A DNA stretch of 64,000 nt from Pocillopora verrucosa (taxonomy: Eukaryota; Cnidaria; Anthozoa; Scleractinia; Pocilloporidae): positions 3,418,683 to 3,482,682 of the forward strand of contig NC_089325.1 in NCBI RefSeq assembly GCF_036669915.1, read 5' to 3'. Positions 48,976-59,610 of this stretch are shown here, in pieces. Under the pieces are notes generated by a model. The model did no database searches, was not told where the DNA came from, and saw only the letters and a list, made by a program, of their open reading frames with translations. Position numbers and translations under genes: made by a program. How positions within the stretch are numbered: position 1 is the first letter of the stretch; each line of letters starts with the position of its first letter.

Positions 48976-50430
48976 CCTTCAGGTTTTGCGCCGCTGAGAT
49001 CTGATGAAGAAGGAAAATTCTTGTACAGCCTACAGACATTAAATTATTTTCTTGCAGTTGGTTTTTGCGGACTAAGTGTATATATTACTTATGACATTCT
49101 TTTCTCTGCATCCGGCGCTACCGCGCTTCTTTAGTGTTTCAGTAGTTAAAAATTCAAGAAAATTTTTCCTTATGGGGTAAAGAACTTATACGATTTATTT
49201 CGCAGCCTGTGACCTAAAATGTGCTTCGTCGGCTAAACACAGGACCAAAAGCCACAACATCTCAATTTCCTCTCTGCGATCTGGGTGCCCACGTGGTGGC
49301 AGCTGGGACATCTCCCTAGCTTTTTACTCTTGCTAACGTCTCCATTGAACAAAATGAGCATCAGAAGAAAACAGAAAGAAACTCCACAAACATGGAAGAA
49401 ATTCTTAAGTAAGAAAATCTAGTGCCATGTAATCGGATGTTCTCAAAAATTTTAAATGATCACCTAAAGAACTTCGAGGATAAAATGTTTCCGCGTCGCT
49501 TGAAAGCCCTCGGACATTTACCGTGGTAAAGCTGTTAGCTTCTCTTAAGCTGGAGAAGCCTCCATTGTGTTTCCTGATTGTTCTGTGTTTCGGCGCAGAT
49601 ATGGTGAAGTTTTGCAGCCAGAAACCCCAAATCATTCATTGCATAAGAAAAACAAAAACAAAAAAGTAGTCAGATGCTCGTGTAAAATCAGTTTATACAG
49701 ACGATCAAATGTTAGAAAAGAATAATATAGAGCTACTCAGAACTCAGAAGCTTTTCTCTATTTGTTATGACTAGTCTTAATTTCTCAACCTTCCGGTAAT
49801 TTAAGTAATTTCCTCATGCCTTTGAATAAGCTATTGACATTGTCAACAAAGCGGAGCGGTTTTATTGTTTCCCTTGCACTTGAAAAATTCAAGACACGAG
49901 AGTAGAAGAAACGGAGACATCTTCCTTCTGAGAGCAGAAACAAATTTCGTTCGGAATTCTATCGATAGAGAGGAGTAATAGCGTGTGGAACAGTCTGTCT
50001 TAGCAATGAACTGGCAGCCAAAAATATGAAAGAATTTAATCGTGCATCAAATAAATTACACGCTAGCAACAGTCATATTAAACATGGACTTTGCTTATGA
50101 ATAATAACAAAATTTTTGTTTTAAAATTTGAAGGCGGGTAAATCAAGTCAAGGTCGTTGATCTCTAGGACCACAGTTTAAGTTTCATAGACACTGCATTC
50201 GTAATTAGATGCAAATTATTGCAAACGAACGTTATTATTTTAAATCCATGACTCCACCAGCTATGCTGACAAACCCCATCGCTAAATTAAAAAGAAATAT
50301 TCTTTTTTATTCTTATACAGTCTTGGACCCGACTGTCCAAAGTCCTACCGCCCCCAAATTAACAATGGTTCATAAATAAGAGTCATGCTAAATTTTGGTG
50401 GGACTTGTAGTCCCCTCTTAAAGCCAATTG
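48976..50430 (+). repeat. Duplicated noncoding block, copy R1
   Basis: About 1.45 kb aligned with 57285-58835, from cgctgagatctgatgaagaa to ctaccgcccccaaattaaca. It includes the near-palindrome gttgacattgtcaac (at 49836 or nearby). No intact reading frame is shared by the copies. It lies ~5.2 kb upstream of receptor E. Confidence 0.75.
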
Positions 50431-52480
50431 TCGAGAGTGAATCAATTAACAAGCATGTAAGACCGCTCATGTGGGAAAAACAGCGCAAACACATTTCGCT
50501 GCATTACATTTAATTTCACTTACTTGACCTTGATAACGCGTCGAATTTTTTCCGATTCAGTGCCTAATTCGTGACCCCATGCATTTGTAATACTTCTTAC
50601 ACGTCAATATTTTCACAGTGCAGTCCGCCCTAGGTAACAGGTCTTCATAAAAAAAAAAGAATTTTACTCATAAAGTCGGTATCAAAAACTTAACTTTATG
50701 CAGGAAAACTCTTTTATTACCTTGAATGGCGCTTTTGCCTGTGAGTTCATTATTTCTAGTGAGTTTGGCGATTACACAAAACAAGATCATAAATGGTGCC
50801 CTCAATTTTAATTAGCAATTTGGATGATTCTCGTTTTACTTGGACCATGAAGTACATCTACTGCTGAAACATTGAAGGTGCTAAACACCCTAATTCCGGC
50901 GGTTTCAATTTAATTTTGAGGTTTTAAGAAGAAGATTATTTCGCAATTTTCTCGACCTAAAATAGGTAGCTTCCTGTTTTTTGGGCGTGTTCGAATTCTG
51001 TGAACCCGGACGCCCACTCTATTACAACCCTTGAAAACTTGCTGATGCATCCTACGAATGTTTAATTTCGGTTTACGTCACCTTCCGATTCAATAAGAAA
51101 AAACTCCCTAAGATGACCTGCGTATATTACTAATCGGTACATAAAATTATTCTCCGAATCATTTTCTTGTTGCAGCGTGTGCGCAAAGTTGTAGGCCAAG
51201 CCACGACAATTCAAGACTCTACAAGGCAGGATACAAGGTAAGATAGGTAGAATAACAAAAGAGATTCAGGTGACTGTACATGAACCAGCAACTCAAAGTT
51301 TCATTGGATTAGCTAAAAATGAGAAAAGCCATTTAACCATAGTGGTCACACGAATCAATCACTTTCACTACTGCGTTCGCTGTTTTGCAGTATATTTCTG
51401 ATATCCAAGATTAATTTAAGCCTTTCTCCGAAAGACTTTGACTGAGCAAATTCAGAATTGGATGTCGCCACTAGGCTGGTTGTCATTCAGAATGATGGCT
51501 CGAACTTTTGTATTTATCGCGGGCCTGTAACCCAGCTGGTGTAATTTCGTGACTTTGCTACATGAGGAAATATGACTTATTTGTTTTTTGTTTTCTTTTG
51601 TTCAATCGAAACGCTCACTGTCTCGGTGAGATGTTCTGCTCCTGGCCTTTTCTATCGGCTTCCCTCAAAGGTCTCACATTTTATCTCGTACGAGATGTGT
51701 TCGCCGCAATTTTAATAATGTAGGTAAATTTTATGGATGTTCTCCACGGTCACTGTATATAAGATATTTCTTGCAATGGTCACAAATGCCCTCCAATTTA
51801 CAACTATTAATCTTTCTTCTCAGAATGGTTTAGGCCTCAAAAAAATTTCTCAATACAAAATCTTGTTCTTATTTGATTGCTGTATGCACAAACAGATGAA
51901 AAGATAAAAGCAGCATGAATGCCTCCTACCGAACTCACGTAAATTGCCCAACGTACGGTTTCAACTTGAGGAACTACTGAAGTTAAAAATGTCACAGTGA
52001 TAACTGACACCATTTTTCAGTTTTTAATGATTTGTTACGCAAGTACGCAGCAACCAAAACCAGAAAACTTAATTTGTTTGCGACCCTACAAAAACAATCT
52101 TCTGGATAACCCGTGTGTCGTGCCATTGCCGAATTAGGCAAACCACAAAATCATCAATTGTACACGGAAAATAAAATTGCTTTAAACTTCAGCTGACATC
52201 GAAGCTTAAAGGTCAAATGATTTTCAGACAATATCGAAATCTCACCTATTTTAAGTTCTCTTGTCTGGTCTATTTATGTTGCATGACTTAACCCAGATAG
52301 ACTTAAACATTTAGGCTCAACTGCTTCATACATTTGCCTCTAAACACATACAACCTGTTTAGTTGAAACACTGTATAGCGATTCGCTTGCGGTTATGATC
52401 ATGTACCCCGGCTTATTGCCTTCACGTTGTCCTGAAGCGTGTTAGATCTTAATTAGAAGGCCATTATCTTTGTAGATTCT
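50431..52480. other. Intergenic region upstream of receptor E
   Basis: No gene apart from the exon-like segment at 51176. The flanks of that segment (tcattggattagctaaaaat near 51302) retain faint similarity to the end of the array units. Confidence 0.4.
51176..51237 (+). other. Candidate noncoding exon upstream of receptor E
   Basis: 62 nt between ttttcttgttgcag and gtaagata. The core (acaattcaagactctaca) and donor match the array exons at 37693-37755, while the neighbouring intron sequence is mostly different. It supports a common gene architecture for receptor E and the array genes. Confidence 0.5.
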
Positions 52481-52495
52481 GAGCTTTTTATTCCC

Positions 52496-52713
52496 TTTTC
52501 TAAAGACAAAAGGAATCGCAAACTGTGCGCGATCTATCCGACGCTTATGACTCTGCTCTAACGATGAAATACCTCAAGGAGCTTCCTCTCTTTCTAGGAA
52601 AGGGGTCCATCGATACTAGAAATTTAGCAAGAAGACGGGAACGTCATTTCAGAACGAAAGAGCGCCCGTCGCAATCAAAACGCCCAGGATTTGCATCAAT
52701 TGCGCACTTGTAA
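52496..52713 (+). other. Possible coding fragment, unknown
   Basis: An open stretch ending at 52713 with balanced composition (core A-L-T-M-K-Y-L-K-E-L-P-L-F-L-G-K, then an Arg-rich segment). No start with clear context, no recognised motif and no paralogue in the window. It might be an exon remnant or chance. Confidence 0.2.
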
Positions 52714-53049
52714 ACGAGATAATGCTGTTTGAAATGATTTAAGAAATCATTTGCAGGATAACCTGTTCCCTATATTTGTTTTATTCCATGTATTTGGGAA
52801 CATTTACCGCTACATTTTCTGCTGGATTCCCGAAAGGAAATAAAACACTATCGTTAGCAAGCGCTCCAAGATTTCAGGACTCAGTTCGCTTTTATTTAAG
52901 CAAGGCTTTCAACAATTTAAGGGCCTTTCTTTGATACATTTCTTTAACCCAATATGAAAACTCTCAGAAGGGGGTGCTGTTGATTTTCATCGTGAATTCG
53001 TCTATCAATAAACTTGCTTAATGTTGAAGTTTATCAAAATAAAATATCC

Positions 53050-53385
53050 ACGAAGCTTACCTACTGTATTACTGCGATTTTAATCGCTGATCGCGGCGAA
53101 CTTGATCGTCAGTTTGAATCGCACGTGATCTGCGCTACCGATCGATGCGGACACACTTCACGATATATTTTCAATTTCGTAGTGATTTCTTGAGAGGCAG
53201 CACTTTCTTCGCGCGATTATTGTAGTCGCTTGACGTTACATCATATACTCACGTGAAATGGTGGCGAATATAATTGCCGATGACAGAGATCGGCGACAAT
53301 CGCTATCACTGCAGCGGGCACACCTGGCGATTTGGCCTGTTGCCGCGATCGGCGCATAAAACCGCTTAGTGTGTCACCAGCTTAA
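53050..53385. repeat. GC-richer repeat-like island
   Basis: About 330 bp, noticeably richer in GATCG/GCG words than its surroundings (atcgctgatcgcggcgaact; ctgttgccgcgatcggcgca). Similar words appear in opposite orientation at the two ends, suggesting a decayed inverted-repeat element. No coding capacity. Confidence 0.35.
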
Positions 53386-54202
53386 ATTAAGCTCTGATGG
53401 GTAATACTGCGTGACAGAAAGGTTTTTGTTTCTTTGTGTGGTTTGTTTCTGTTTTCCTTACTCTTAGTGGATTGCAGGAGTTTATGAGTGCAAGCTAAAA
53501 TTTCTCCGTCGGCTTCAAGTTCATCAGAACATAGATTAATTTTTCATCTTTAAACCCTCACCCTTGTTACTTCGATGCAATTATTCAAACACCAAGCGAA
53601 AACGACATCTAAATCACCAGCGTAGCGCTGAAAGAAAGCGCATTCTTCATTTGATTACGATGTACAGCGGGAATTCACAGCGCGTAACTCATTTCAAATT
53701 GGCCAATCAGCTTTTGCAACCGACAACGACTTGGACGCTTACACACCTTAGCAGACCAAATGGGAAATTAGCACCCACTCTCCATTAGGTGTCCCCTCCT
53801 CTCCTAATATCTTTTCTGGCTAAAATGGGCAAAAGGAAACCTTCTCGTCTCATTATTTGTGGGCTGCAGCCATGATCAACGCCCGCTAATCAAGCACCTT
53901 TTCTTTTAAGGAGGATACTACCTATAAGCCGAAAACCTTTATTATTTATATGATTATATTTAAGGAAATAGGGGTCTTACCAGCTGATATGCGTGCGGAC
54001 ATCCTATCAATTAATGAATTGTAATGCCGCATTGTCGCTCACTGTTTCAGATCTTACTCACGTTTGTTCTTCTGACCAACCCATTTGTTGCCAATAAAGC
54101 AGCTGCTTTTGAGCTCACTTGATTCAAAATGACTTTCTTTTTCAGCACGACCCCCAAGCTCTGAATTGAACATCTCAAGAAGGTTTAGTTTTGAGATTTA
54201 CA

Positions 54203-55135
54203 ATGTCCTCTTCTGATCGACTTTTCGGCCTACTATACCTTAGCATGATGTCTGTTTTCTGGATGTCTGTCTCCGCCTCGCCATGTCCAGGTAACAGTAT
54301 AACCATCCGGGATTCAGTAACGGGGCACGTTCAGTGCCAGGACTGCTTGGTGTGTCCGGCGGGGCAGGGTCTCTCTGTGGACTGTGGTGATGTAATATCA
54401 CCACAGACACCCATCGTTTGTAAGCCATGTGAGCTAGGGAGAACTTATTCATCTAAAAGCGAAGCCGGGGCGTGCAAGAGTTGTATGAATTGTGGGGAAT
54501 ATCGAGAGACTATCAGTTCTTGCACCCTGACCTCTGAGGCAGTGTGCGGGACGAACTGTAAGCTTGGAGCTTACCCAGAAGATATGCTTAGCATGTGTAG
54601 ACCGTGTTCCGCTTGCTGCAACGACGAGGATGATATCATTGAGCCTGAGTGTCAGGTGCCGGGGGTGCCTAAAAACAAGCAGTGCAGCGAGCTTAGATCA
54701 GAGAAGTGTAGCAAGGTGATAGCTAATGTGAGTGTCAGTACAAGGGTACTTGACGCGGAGGCCAATCTCTCCGCGTCATCATTGGCAACCTTAACAAAAG
54801 TGCAAGCGTCCACTCCAGTCACAGAGCACTCTAAAAAGGATTCAGCTTCCACGGACGATGCTTCTCCACTATATGGTAAGATGATTGGCGTTGCAATTGG
54901 AGTTCCTTTACTGATCTTGGTGCTGGTGGCGCTTATCCTTATCGTGAAAAAAAGACGTACAAGGCAAGCATGTAAAAAGACTAGCGATAATGATGTGGAA
55001 AGGCTTGATGTACAGGGGAGTATAAGGCCAGTCAAGGACGAAAAGTCTGATCAACTGCCGCATCCAGTGCAAGAAAGTGAGAATCTCACAGTAGCAAAGC
55101 CGGAAACGCAACTTCCGGCTGAAACAAAAGTATAA
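54203..55135 (+). CDS. TNF-receptor-like membrane protein, paralogue E (single coding exon)
   Basis: 310 residues in one uninterrupted exon. Signal peptide ~1-26, cysteine-rich repeats ~28-169 with the family blocks C-G-D-V-I, C-G-E-Y-R-E-T, C-C-N-D and P-E-C-Q-V-P-G-V-P, then a Ser/Thr-rich stalk, transmembrane helix ~226-248, stop-transfer K-K-R-R and a ~58-residue tail. The tail has PVQE (288-291), the same core as the TRAF site of CD40, and ends E-T-K-V, a class I PDZ-type C-terminus. No death domain. The array copies have introns after the signal peptide and before the last exon; this gene has neither. A leader exon probably ends at the acceptor ctttttcag (54145), and 51176-51237 may be part of it. 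The ATG at 54203 is chosen because codons upstream in frame lack ATG. Confidence 0.88.
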   Translation: MSSSDRLFGLLYLSMMSVFWMSVSASPCPGNSITIRDSVTGHVQCQDCLVCPAGQGLSVDCGDVISPQTPIVCKPCELGRTYSSKSEAGACKSCMNCGEYRETISSCTLTSEAVCGTNCKLGAYPEDMLSMCRPCSACCNDEDDIIEPECQVPGVPKNKQCSELRSEKCSKVIANVSVSTRVLDAEANLSASSLATLTKVQASTPVTEHSKKDSASTDDASPLYGKMIGVAIGVPLLILVLVALILIVKKRRTRQACKKTSDNDVERLDVQGSIRPVKDEKSDQLPHPVQESENLTVAKPETQLPAETKV

Positions 55136-55144
55136 TCATTCCCT

Positions 55145-55425
55145 TTTCTCAAGGGACCAGTTGTTATTTTTCGCCTGGGGTGGGGTGGAGAATTTTGGGA
55201 GGATCACGTGGTTTTCAAGGGGGAAGGGAGGGGGGGAGCTCAGTCGTCGCCAACAGAGTACAAGGAGCGGACTACAGAAAATTGACTGCTAATCAACTGC
55301 CAATGAGGATAGGGGATCACGAGAATATCACAGAGCCTCAGGGGCAGATCAGGTGAACTTATCGTGAGTCAACCAAATTCCTCCACCTCCATGGCCGCTA
55401 AATAAGGACCAGTCCCTAATGAATT
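55145..55425 (+). repeat. Dispersed MITE-like repeat downstream of receptor E
   Basis: Counterpart of 39680-39965 in the other orientation. Ends in aagggaccagt and accagtccctaat, with a G-rich interior at 55215-55240. Confidence 0.6.
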
Positions 55426-55429
55426 ATTG

Positions 55430-57080
55430 TTGTCACCTCCAGCGGTAATTTTCGATGAAAAAAGGAAATCTAATGTTTCCTTTTCATTGTTTAGTTACAA
55501 GAGCGGTTATTATGCTATGGTGAAAGCACGTTTAGGGTTATCGCAAACCTAATATAATCATCTCGAAGAGCTACTTTTACTACTTCTAATTAGATTTAAT
55601 ACAGACAAGCGGATCCGTAATCGGCTTTGGGAAAATTTCTGAAAACTTTAGAAGAGACTTATTATCTATGATTATAGTCCTATAACTTAATTTTGTCACC
55701 TTCGGCCTGATCCTATTGTTTCCTGTTCATCGTTTAGTTTTAAGACTGGTTATGCTCATATGCTGTGATGAAAGCACTTTAAGAATCTACTCATAATTCA
55801 GGCTTTTTTTCCAAGGGTTGGTTTTTCAGTAAATATCATCATAAAAGGAGAATACTTCTTAAGATAGTTAATTGCTAATTTTAAGAAGATTTCCTTTCAA
55901 TTATTTTTCCTGATTAAAAATCCTTCCATGCCACCTTTTCGAAACATCAACCTAACATATTGATTTCTTCTGCTTTTTATTATCTTAAAATATGTGTTCA
56001 GCTGTCATTTAGTTTCATTGCTTTAATGTAATTGTTTAGAATTAAGGTTGAGCTATCAAATAGATATGAAAAAGAGTTTTATCTCATTGCAAAATGCTGC
56101 CGTTCAATAAAGTATGTTGCCTATATGGACTGTCACCAATATCTTTCCAATTAATTCTCTTGCTATCGTCATGTCGGCGAGCGGCGCTGAATACTTACTT
56201 AGATGGTGGTGAAGTCGAGGACCTGCGTAGATGGCTTTGACTTCTCAACAGGTTATAATCGGTTCTTGGCATCCAACACAGTCTAATAACCCTTAAACAC
56301 CCAAGATTTGATTGTTAATTCTCCCTCTCTAGCTGTTACACATTTCCTTGTAAATTATTTAAGAGAGTTTGGAGTTAGATCAAAATGACAACTTCTAGTT
56401 AACATGTTAGAGTATTCTCGTAACCTTTTTGCTGAATAATGTATAGATATTACAGGGAGAAGTTACATGTTAATCACTTTTGCGAGTTAAAGGGTTCATA
56501 GCGAGCACCGCAACGGGAGCACAGCGGAAATAACAACATGTACACAAAACGTAAGGCGCGATTGCAGTACATGTGGCAGATAACAATACAACATTGCGAG
56601 TACATGCAACAGAGCCATAACTCATTGCGCATTGCGACTAATGAAATGACGGGCCGTAAGGGAGGAGGCAGAAATGACACTTATTCCGAAAAAAAAAGAC
56701 GTTAAAAACAACAGGTCGAATCTTGTACTGAAACCAATAATACGGACGTTTAACAAGGAAAATCCCTTGTGACAACAGTTTATTCAGTTCTTAGCTTGAT
56801 TATGATATTATTATATAACGAAATTACGAAACTCTACTCTCCATTTCATATTTAACCTATTTTACCATAGTAACCAAAACTGACTTTTTGATGTAATGGC
56901 GTAGATCGAATGAACTTCAATATTTAGATCAATCTGTCATTGACGAAAATGATACTTTTGACGTTATAATTTTTTGTTAGTCTTTCAACCAAGACCAGAA
57001 AAGTTTGTTTTTTTTAACCATAAATAAAAGCTTCCTAAGAGACTTACATTCTGCGTGTTGCGTTCCACTAAACCACTTTG
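55430..57080. other. Intergenic region, nothing identified
   Basis: AT-rich sequence with no supported gene. Around 55490-55780 two imperfect copies of a segment (gttta-ttacaagagcggttatt / gttttaagactggttatgct) suggest a small tandem duplication. Confidence 0.35.
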
Positions 57081-57089
57081 CGCAGGAAA

Positions 57090-57250
57090 AACAACTTCCT
57101 TGTTTTGACGGCGACAAGAGAGACGTTACTTGTCTGGGCATGATAGACAATTCGTTTCTACTACTGCGACACGTGTCACGAGACTCAAACTGACACAATT
57201 TGACAATGGACTAGGGAATGCTTTACAGGTGATTTGATAATAATAAAATC
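57090..57250 (+). repeat. Short duplicated block, also at 60665-60905
   Basis: Shared words in order: gcgacaag-gagaa/gacgtt, ttgtctgggc, cacgagag/act, and caggtgatttgataataata. Noncoding. Confidence 0.5.
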
Positions 57251-57284
57251 GCCTCCTGTGTTAACATCGGCGCCGGGTTTTGCA

Positions 57285-58835
57285 CGGCTGAGATCTGATG
57301 AAGAAGCAAAATTCTTGTGTAGCCCACAAACATTAAATGATTTTCTTGTGGTTGGTTTTTTTCTGACTAAGGGTATTATTACTTAGGATATACTTTACAT
57401 TGCATCCGGCGTCACGCGTCTTCAGGGTTTCAGTAGTTGAAAGTTTAAGAAAATGTTTCCATATAAGGTAATTAAAGGAATAGTGCGATTTATTTCGCTA
57501 CTCCTGACCTAAAATGTGCCTCGTAAGCACATTAATTTTGTATTGATGAGTCGCAAAATTTCAAGTTCCTGTTTACGATCTGGGTGCCCCCACAGTAGCA
57601 GATGGGACATCTCCTTGGCTTTTTACCCTTGCTAACGTCTCGATCGATTGACCAAATTGAACATCAGGAGAGGGCAACAAGAAACTCTACAAACAAGGTA
57701 GAACTTCTTAAGTAAGAAAATCTAATGCCATGTAATCGGACGCTCCCAAAACTTTTAAATGATCACCTAAAGAACTTCGTGGTAAAATGTTTCCGCATCG
57801 ATGGAAAGCCCTCTGACATTTACCGTGGTGTAGTAAATAATCATGTGTCTGGCCTGAAACGATCGGTTGATTCCATGGCATATGTCGCTACCTAAATGCA
57901 GTTACACAAACTTTAAAAAAAACGATTATCATTTTTACCCAGTGTCCTTTAGCTAAAAACTCCTTCATGTATTTTATAATCAGTATCCTAGGCCGGAGAA
58001 GCCTCTATTGTGTTACCTGATTGGAGAGATACGGTGAAGTTTTTTAGCACTACACTTCACTACATTTAAAAAAAACCTCAAAAGACAAAAAAAGCATTCA
58101 GATGTTCATGAAAAATCAGTTTATACACACGATCAAATGTTAGTAGAGAACAATATAGAGCTACCCATGCCAGAACTCAGAGGCTTTTCTCTGTTTGTTT
58201 TGACTAGTGTTAATTTCTCAACCTTGCGGTAATTTAAGTAATTTCCTCATGCCTTTAAATAAGCTGTTGACATTGTCAACAAAGCGGAGCGGTTTAATTG
58301 TTTCCCTTCCACTTGAGAAGTTCGAAACACGAGAGCAGAAGAAACAGAGACATCTTCCTTCTGAAAGCAGAAAAAAAATTTTACTCGGAATTCTATCGAT
58401 AGAGGGAAGCAATAGCGTGAAACAGTCTATCTAGTAATGATCTGGCAGCCAAAAATATGAAAGAATTCAATCGTGTATCAAATTAGCAACAGTCGGCGTC
58501 ATGTTAAACATGGACTTTGCCTATGAATATTAACAAAATTTTTGTTTTAAAATTTGAAAGCGGGTAAATCAAACAGGTAGATCGTTAGGAATGTATATAC
58601 CACAGTTTAAGTTTCATAGACACTGTATTCGTAATTAGGTGAACTGGAGTTTTGCTAACGAACGTTATTATTTTAAATACACGACCCCACCAGAAATGCT
58701 GAAAAAACTCACCCCTAAATTAAAAGAAATATTCCAGTTGAAAATAAAGCAGTCTTGGACCCGACTATTTAAAGTTCTACCGCCCCCAAATTAACATTGG
58801 TTCACAGATAAGAGTAACGCTAACTTTTAGTGGGA
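57285..58835 (+). repeat. Duplicated noncoding block, copy R2
   Basis: Aligned with 48976-50430 over its length, with an extra ~100 bp near 57835-57990. It lies ~6.1 kb upstream of receptor F, as R1 lies upstream of E, suggesting that E and F are diverged tandem units. Confidence 0.75.
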
Positions 58836-58974
58836 CAGCCATTCCGTTTCCTTTGAAAGCAAACTGCGCGAGGAGATGTGGAGAAATGGAGCAAACAAAG
58901 GGACAAGCAAAAGGAAGATCAGACGAGCCTTGTTGTCCTCTCCTGTTCATTTTATTATCAGTTTTCTAGGCAGA

Positions 58975-59175
58975 AGAGGATTGCCATTCAGTAAGGAAGA
59001 CAGTAAGCTGTGTTTCCTGATAGTGATGTGTTTCGGCGGACCATAGAACCCTCTAAAAGCTTTCCGAATTTTGTTTTCACTTTCAAATGTTTTCCCATCA
59101 TTCGTGAAGTTTAACTCATTTCCTTAATAACTTGTTGACATTGTCAACAAATAGCCGTTTTTATTTTTTCCCAGG
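58975..59175 (+). repeat. Partial copy of the duplicated block, R3
   Basis: Contains tgtgtttcctgat, tgtttcggcg, cttgttgacattgtcaacaa and a pyrimidine stretch in the same order as R1 and R2. Confidence 0.5.
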
Positions 59176-59564
59176 GCGAGCTTAGGTCGCTTGAAAATAT
59201 CAGTTTCAGTCGTACGCACTTTTTTCAGTCAGCTGTAATATTAGTCTGTACGCATTTATCATCGCCCCGCTGTAAACATGAGTTGTTCTGTTCAACGCAC
59301 CCATTCTAACGGTTGTTTTCAGTGATACTCTGTCATGTGAACAAAGAACGACTTTCGTTTGCTAAAATTATAATTAGTTTATCCATTGTGCGCACTTATT
59401 CGGTAAGTTGGCAAGTCATCAAGCAATGAATTTCAGCTAAAGGAAATTGTTTGTTAATGACCACGTGATCTTCCCTATCTGCTTTGATAATAGGGAGGTT
59501 TTTATAACTCAACCGCGTGACTAAATCTAAGAGGAAGATTCAGTGAACTTCAATTGCAAGCACT

Positions 59565-59610
59565 TGATCCTGATCTTGCAAAAGAAGGCTGTTTATAAGG
59601 TACTTGTGAA
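59565..59610 (+). repeat. Short relic of the array-unit spacer
   Basis: gatcctgatcttgcaa-aggctgtttataaggta matches the unit spacers at 8585, 19070 and 27190. It links the E-F interval to the array by descent. Confidence 0.5.

Noticed and set aside
54240..55111. Three minus-strand frames over receptor E
   Set aside because: Antisense shadows of a well-supported receptor exon.
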